From the NCBI RefSeq assembly GCF_002554705.1, contig NZ_PDEP01000016.1:25474-89473 (forward strand): 64,000 nucleotides of DNA, written 5' to 3'. The translations under genes and the position numbers were made by a program. Below, piece by piece: positions 59,876 to 64,000 of the stretch (positions within the stretch are counted from its first letter, which is position 1; each line of letters opens with the position of its first letter). The notes beneath the pieces are model-generated. The model was not told the DNA's origin, did no database searches, and worked only from the letters and a program-made list of their open reading frames with translations. This DNA is from Longimonas halophila. GTDB lineage: Bacteria; Bacteroidota; Rhodothermia; Rhodothermales; Salinibacteraceae.

Positions 59876-61783
59876 ATGTCTCGTCTCACCGCCGACCAAC
59901 GCTATCTCTGGAATGAAGGCACCGACTACCAGTGCTACACGTGGATGGGCGCGCAGACCACTCCAACGGGCACCTGGTTTCGGGTATGGGCGCCGAACGC
60001 TGATGCCGTGGCGGTGATGGGCGACTTTAACGACTGGTCCTCGGAAGCGCATCCCATGCGTGATGCAGGGGGCGGACTCTGGGAGGTGCACATTCGCTCG
60101 GCCCAGCCCGGCGCGCGCTACAAGTATCGCCTCAACGCCAATGGCGAAGCGCTCGACCGCACCGACCCGTTCGCATTTGCGCTGGAGCCCCCCGCCGAGA
60201 ACACCTACGAGGGCATCGCCTCCATCATCGTGGACCTGGACGACTACACCTGGGCCGATACCGATTGGATGGCCGACCGCTCCGGTCCCGATTCGCTCAA
60301 TGAGCCCATTTCTATCTATGAGCTGCACCTGGGCTCGTGGCGCCACCAGGCCCCCGGCGAGTCGTACAGCTACCGCGACATTGCCGAGCCGCTGGCCGAG
60401 TACGTCACCGAAATGGGCTACACGCACATCGAGCTCATGCCCGTGGCCGAGCATCCATACTACGGTTCCTGGGGCTACCAGACGCTGGGCTACTACGCCC
60501 CCACCTTCCGCTACGGCTCGCCGCAGGATTTCATGCACTTTGTGGATACGATGCATCAGCACGGCATCGGGGTGCTCATGGACTGGGTGCCCGCCCACTT
60601 CGCCACCGACCCGCAGGGCCTCACGTACTTCGACGGCACCCACCTCTTCGCCTACGATGATCCGCAGATGCGCCACCACCCCGACTGGGGCACCTACGTG
60701 TTCGACTACGGACGCAACGGCGTGCGCAACTTCCTCATCGGCAATGCGCTCTTCTGGCTCGACTACTATCACATCGACGGCCTACGGGTGGATGCCGTAG
60801 CATCGATGCTCTACCGCGATTATTCGCGCGGCACCAACTGGACGCCCAACGAGCACGGCGGACGCGAAAACCTGGAGGCCATTCGCCTGCTCCGCGACAC
60901 CAACACACAGGTGTACAAGCACTTCCCCGACGCTATCACCATCGCCGAGGAGTCAACGGCCTTTCCGGGTGTCACCAAACCCGTCGATCATGGCGGACTC
61001 GGCTTCCTCTATAAGTGGAACATGGGGTGGATGAACGACACCCTCGAATACATTGAGAAGGAGCCGATTCACCGCAAGTACCACCACGGCGACTTTACGT
61101 GGACGCTCAGCTGGGCTTTCTCGGAGCAGTTTATGCTGCCGTTCTCGCACGACGAGGTGGTGCACGGCAAGGAGTCAATGTGGGGCAAGATGCCCGGCGA
61201 CGACTGGCAGAAAGCGGCGAACCTGCGTGTGCTCTACACCCATCAGTACGGGCATCCGGGCAAGGTGCTCTCGTTTATGGGCAACGAGTTCGGGCAGCAC
61301 CACGAGTGGAATCATGACGAGTCGATTGAGTGGCACCTGCAAGACAAGCCGCTACATGCGGGCATCCAGCAGTGGGTGGCCGACCTGAACGCGCTCTACC
61401 GCAGCCGTCCGGCCCTCTGGAACGACGACCGCGATAGCTTCCAGTGGATCCACTACGGCGACCGCGAGCAGAGCGTGCTCAGCTACCTGCGCCGCCATGA
61501 CGACCAGGTGCTCGTCTTCGTCCTCAACATGACGCCTGTGGCGCGCACCGACTACCGCGTGGGACTGCCTCATGCCGGCATGTGGACTGAGCGCCTCAAC
61601 AGCGACGCCGATGTATACGGCGGTAGCGGCGTGGGCAACGCCGGACGCGTGAAGGCGACGGAGAATCCGTACCTGGGCCAGCCCGCCTCGGCCTCAATTG
61701 TGGTGCCGCCATTGGGCGCGCTGATCCTCTCCCCTAAAGATCAGGCAGATTGCGACGCAACGCCGAAAACACCTGCGGGATGA
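59876..61783 (+). CDS. glgB: 1,4-alpha-glucan branching enzyme
   Basis: 635 residues. It makes alpha-1,6 branches in glycogen. N-terminal CBM48 domain (about 30-130: [20 protein letters not shown]), GH13 catalytic barrel with the four conserved regions: [21 protein letters not shown] (nucleophile Asp), [13 protein letters not shown] (acid/base Glu) and [10 protein letters not shown] (transition-state Asp). The C-terminal all-beta domain is complete. The shorter length reflects absence of the extra N-terminal domain of some GlgB proteins. Transcribed alone from the TTGACA/TATCTT promoter; an R1 hairpin follows. Glycogen synthase and other glg genes are not in the window. Confidence 0.96.
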   Translation: MSRLTADQRYLWNEGTDYQCYTWMGAQTTPTGTWFRVWAPNADAVAVMGDFNDWSSEAHPMRDAGGGLWEVHIRSAQPGARYKYRLNANGEALDRTDPFAFALEPPAENTYEGIASIIVDLDDYTWADTDWMADRSGPDSLNEPISIYELHLGSWRHQAPGESYSYRDIAEPLAEYVTEMGYTHIELMPVAEHPYYGSWGYQTLGYYAPTFRYGSPQDFMHFVDTMHQHGIGVLMDWVPAHFATDPQGLTYFDGTHLFAYDDPQMRHHPDWGTYVFDYGRNGVRNFLIGNALFWLDYYHIDGLRVDAVASMLYRDYSRGTNWTPNEHGGRENLEAIRLLRDTNTQVYKHFPDAITIAEESTAFPGVTKPVDHGGLGFLYKWNMGWMNDTLEYIEKEPIHRKYHHGDFTWTLSWAFSEQFMLPFSHDEVVHGKESMWGKMPGDDWQKAANLRVLYTHQYGHPGKVLSFMGNEFGQHHEWNHDESIEWHLQDKPLHAGIQQWVADLNALYRSRPALWNDDRDSFQWIHYGDREQSVLSYLRRHDDQVLVFVLNMTPVARTDYRVGLPHAGMWTERLNSDADVYGGSGVGNAGRVKATENPYLGQPASASIVVPPLGALILSPKDQADCDATPKTPAG

Positions 61784-61810
61784 TTGAACGCGCGTGATTC
61801 TGATGAGAAC

Positions 61811-61843
61811 GATCTGACAGGTCTTGCGGAGACCTGTCAGATC
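61811..61843. repeat. R1 palindromic repeat, copy 4
   Basis: GATCTGACAGGTCT (61811-61824), spacer TGCGG, AGACCTGTCAGATC (61830-61843): perfect 14-bp inverted repeat, 27 bp after the glgB stop, the same distance as copy 3 from the AbgT stop. Confidence 0.9.
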
Positions 61844-61879
61844 TATTTGGGGCCTGATGGGTCAGGCTGAGAGCCTATG

Positions 61880-61934
61880 ACTTCTTATTTTGGGCACCCC
61901 AGGAGTACTTCCTCTACCGACGGCTGTCGGTATC
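61880..61934 (-). repeat. R5 composite repeat, copy 3 (inverted)
   Basis: CTTCTTATTTTGGGCACCCC then AGGAGTACTTCCTCTACCGA and CGGCTGTCGGTATC. The complement matches 32310-32371 block by block. Confidence 0.65.
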
Positions 61935-61980
61935 GGGGCGCTTCCATACCTTAGCCAAGGGTGTTACCCATGTTGCCGGT

Positions 61981-62299
61981 CTATTCTGTTACCGACTGCG
62001 TCGCCACTTCCCAAACAATCTCGTAGTCCACTCCGAAATACCCATGAATGAGTCGATCGCGCATTCCGGCCATCGCTCGCCACCTCACGTCCGGGTACCG
62101 ATCTCGGGTCTCGGCTGAGAGGTTCTGGAATGCCCCCGTTCTTCGTGGCCTCGCCGATGGCCTCAATGCTGCGCACAAACGCTCGCTTCAACGTCTCGTC
62201 GTCGGCGAACTGGTCGAAGCTGACCTCATGGCTGGACTCAACCAAATATCGTGCTTCGTCTTGAATGTGACGAAGATATTCAATCTCCGATCTCGACAT
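61981..62299 (-). pseudogene. hepT-like HEPN toxin gene, frameshifted
   Basis: From ATG 62299 (MSRSEIEYLRHIQDEARYLV) the frame codes a normal HepT start through IEAIGEATKN; the HepT end, NLSAETRDRYPDVRW to RDRLIHGYFGVDYEIVW and TAG at 61981, continues in another reading frame. The break coincides with 16 extra bases flanked by 5-bp direct repeats GTTCT at 62122-62126 and 62138-62142. Removing one repeat plus the spacer restores EATKNLSAETRDRYPD, the expected sequence. The catalytic RxxxxHxY motif (RLIH..Y part of RDRLIHGYF) lies beyond the break, so the toxin is dead unless frameshifting occurs. Confidence 0.82.
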
Positions 62300-62592
62300 A
62301 TTCGACCTCTTCCAAGATATGAGGACCAAGATGGGGGCTCAGGGCCTCACGCGTCACCAATTCCACCGAACGTCCCAGTTCGTCTTCCAACAAAAAAGAG
62401 ACGGCCATGAAGTTGTCAAAGGACTTTTCTCCCGGCATAAACTCAACCAGAAGATCCACGTCGCTCTCGGGGCCGGATTCGCCTCCCCGAAATGAGCCAA
62501 ATAGGCCGGCGCCGGACGCCAAGCTGACGCAGATCGTCTCGGTGGCGACGCAGGCACCCAATCAGGTCTTGTTTGGTTTGAACGGTAGCCAT
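62280..62592 (-). pseudogene. MNT-type nucleotidyltransferase antitoxin gene, frameshifted
   Basis: From ATG 62592 the frame reads MATVQTKQDLIGCLRRHRDD then LRQLGVRR, a normal MNT antitoxin start. The continuation GLFGSFRGGESGPESDVDLL, with the nucleotidyltransferase signature GSx(9)DxD, is in another frame. The shift lies near 62508-62514 (GGCGCCGG), where two bases appear to be missing (or one added). The end (LEEVEYVEIGD) overlaps the hepT start by 20 bp. In intact pairs MntA modifies a tyrosine of HepT to neutralise it. Confidence 0.78.
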
Positions 62593-62762
62593 AGCAATTG
62601 AAAAACTGCTGCTGCCCGCGGATGTTGCCGCGTAGTATAACGGGACGAGCTCTGCGGCGAAGGCTGGCAATAGCCTATCAAACAGGCGGCAGAAGCGTCA
62701 CCCCTTCGGGCCTACCGAAAAGCCCTGTGCCCTTCGTCCGCAGCAGCGTGGGTTATGCCAAC

Positions 62763-63260
62763 TTACCGCACACGGTTTGCCCACACCTTTTTCCCATTCT
62801 CAACATTAATTAGGTACAACTCATCAGATGATACGATTACTCGGTAAGGAGGAAGCCAGTATCCTGTATCATATCGATCATACTGTGAGATCTCCCACAG
62901 TGAGTCGTCTGAAAGTTGTAGTATCGCACCATCACCACGCTCTCGCACAACTTGTCCCAGCAAACCCGTGTTTAGATCTGGCGTCCCGCTGATCAACTCT
63001 ACTTCGGTTTCTGTGCCATCAACGAAAGCAATACCGTTTCCCTCTTCACTTGTGAGGATGATCGTAATATCGCTCGCTGGCAAGATCATACTGTAACCTG
63101 TTTTGACCCAGCGTGAGCCGTCCATCAGCGTAAATAAATCACTATCCGTGCTGAGTACGCTGCTTTGTACGTACGCAACAGGAACTAACTCTTTATCTTG
63201 AGCGAAAGCCGAGGTTAAGCACCAGACGGCAAGTATAGCTATCAGAAGTAGTCTTTTCAT
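62763..63260 (-). CDS. Exported hypothetical protein
   Basis: 165 residues with signal peptide MKRLLLIAILAVWCLTSAFA. The mature part is mostly beta-strand: FTLMDGSRWVKTGYSMILPA, ITIILTSEEGNGIAFVDGTE, ILQLSDDSLWEISQYDRYDT. Two similar DGSRWVK / DDSLWEIS segments suggest a duplicated small beta fold. Lower GC than the rest of the window. It lies 18 bp downstream of another exported orphan on the same strand, so both are probably one operon that lost its front to an insertion sequence. Function unknown. Confidence 0.7.
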   Translation of the reverse strand: MKRLLLIAILAVWCLTSAFAQDKELVPVAYVQSSVLSTDSDLFTLMDGSRWVKTGYSMILPASDITIILTSEEGNGIAFVDGTETEVELISGTPDLNTGLLGQVVRERGDGAILQLSDDSLWEISQYDRYDTGYWLPPYRVIVSSDELYLINVENGKKVWANRVR

Positions 63261-63278
63261 ATTTGTTCAGGACATGAT

Positions 63279-63881
63279 CTACTCCTTGGATACAAAGTAA
63301 AATGTGTGAGACTCATCGTCGGTTGGAACTGTTATTCTCAATCGACCGCTGTCTCTGAGTGCGAAGTACACTGCCCCAGCAATTTGGTCACCTCCAAACA
63401 GCGTTTCCCTTCGAAGGAGGGTTGACTGTACGTTGCTACCTTGAGCTATTGCAGCGAGAGAACTGCCCCGGGCAAGATCCCGATTCGTTTCAGTATCGAT
63501 ATTCGTGTCCTGATTATACGAAACTGCTGCCGCGTTAAGGGCAGCTGTTAGGCGCTCATCAAAAGTGATTTTGTCGACTGCATCGTCTGGTGGATAGATC
63601 GGCAGACGCTCTGCATTTCCATCCTGCTCGTGGAGCACATTGATCTCCGTGGGCTCCATGTTGAAAGCGTTATTGCCCTCATTGCGCACAAGCAAGATCA
63701 GTTGCATGTGCTTCTCGTTCTCGGCGAGCCTCTCAAGTCCGGCCAGGACGGTGCTGCGCTGTCCTTGTGAAACAAGTAGTTCAAGGCCTTCTTCGTATAC
63801 CTTTTGAACTCCCTGATCCTGATTGGTAGACGCCACATAGCTTGCTGGAGAGCAACCACATAGGAATACTGCAAATGCGAA
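63279..63881 (-). pseudogene. Lipoprotein gene beheaded by an insertion sequence
   Basis: The frame ending at 63279 is open back to 63881 and upstream reads FAFAVFLCGCSPASYVASTN: the hydrophobic core and lipobox-like LCGC of a lipoprotein signal, but without start codon or positively charged beginning. Immediately before it stands the stop codon (63882-63884) of a transposase. The first usable internal start is GTG 63836, which would give 185 residues without export signal. The mature part (EEGLELLVSQGQRSTVLAGL ... ESHTFYFVSKE) contains no recognised domain. Loss of the first roughly 5-10 codons by IS insertion is the simplest reading. Confidence 0.7.
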
Positions 63882-64000
63882 TCAGGAGTTGAAGGCGAGC
63901 AGGAGCATCGCGGCGGCGAAGCGTCCGAACACATGCACCATCAGCCCCCGGGTCGACCGGACCTTCGAGGCGGCCTGAATGCCGGTTTTTTCTTCAATCC
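63882..64000 (-). mobile_element. C-terminal end of an IS transposase
   Basis: The minus strand from the window edge reads IEEKTGIQAASKVRSTRGLM then VHVFGRFAAAMLLLAFNS and TGA at 63882-63884. This tail (RSTRGL.VH.FGR.AA..LL) resembles the end of DDE transposases of the IS4-like superfamily; the exact IS family cannot be given from 38 residues. The rest of the element lies beyond the window. Its end must be within a few bases of 63881, because the lipoprotein signal sequence resumes directly after the stop. Confidence 0.65.

Overview
The window looks like chromosomal DNA of a moderately GC-rich, probably halophilic member of the Rhodothermota/Bacteroidota (Salinibacter-like lineage). This rests on the acidic predicted proteins, three very large secreted proteins ending in the Bacteroidota-type C-terminal sorting domain (YPNP... 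TQxxTVVR), a PID-CTERM-like anchor protein, DUF5117/DUF4953-type metalloprotease and LTxxQ proteins, and intergenic regions packed with short dispersed palindromes. The genus cannot be fixed from sequence alone. No rRNA, tRNA or CRISPR array was recognised.

Layout. 1-0.8 kb: 5' part of an alanine/glycine:cation symporter (runs off the left edge). 0.8-2.2 kb: non-coding, repeat-rich. 2.2-6.5 kb: PID-CTERM-like small protein and a 1231-residue secreted protein. 7-8 kb: antitoxin/PIN toxin pair. 8.4-11.8 kb: asparaginase, then a MarR regulator / ring-cleaving dioxygenase / WrbA quinone-detoxification operon with a visible operator. 11.9-16 kb (minus): ppiD, tilS, hpt. 16.7-24 kb: MtfA peptidase, kynureninase-like enzyme, ADP-ribosylglycohydrolase, CcmB, DapF, PhoH, 3-hydroxyacyl-CoA dehydrogenase. 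24.5-27.6 kb: S41 peptidase and a small orphan. 27.8-32.1 kb: an ECF sigma factor, putative anti-sigma factor, and three successive proteins carrying LTxxQ (Spy/CpxP/CnrX-like) motifs, the last fused to a serine beta-lactamase-like domain. This is the most unusual functional unit here. 32.5-38 kb: panD/panC, fumC, HtrA protease, two small orphans. 38.5-43.5 kb: AbgT transporter, exported orphan, second PIN toxin-antitoxin pair, uvrC. 43.7-49.2 kb: a giant secreted beta-helix/LamG protein gene split by an in-frame amber codon. 49.5-51 kb: spmA/spmB-like pair. 51.2-59.7 kb (minus): zinc metalloprotease lipoprotein, giant subtilisin-like secreted protease, a stand-alone paralogue of that protease's prodomain, an outer-membrane beta-barrel protein. 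59.9-61.8 kb: glgB. 62-64 kb: a decayed MNT/HEPN toxin-antitoxin pair, two exported orphans, and the end of an insertion sequence whose transposase stop abuts a beheaded lipoprotein gene.

Two themes recur. First, envelope biology: secreted cargo with C-terminal sorting domains, proteases, a periplasmic chaperone/isomerase, HtrA and the sigma/LTxxQ cluster. Second, the gaps between genes are mosaics of at least eight short repeat families, several with near-perfect 10-15 bp stems and 4-nt loops. The right end shows active decay: a transposase, two frameshifted genes, a beheaded gene, and a nonsense mutation further left.
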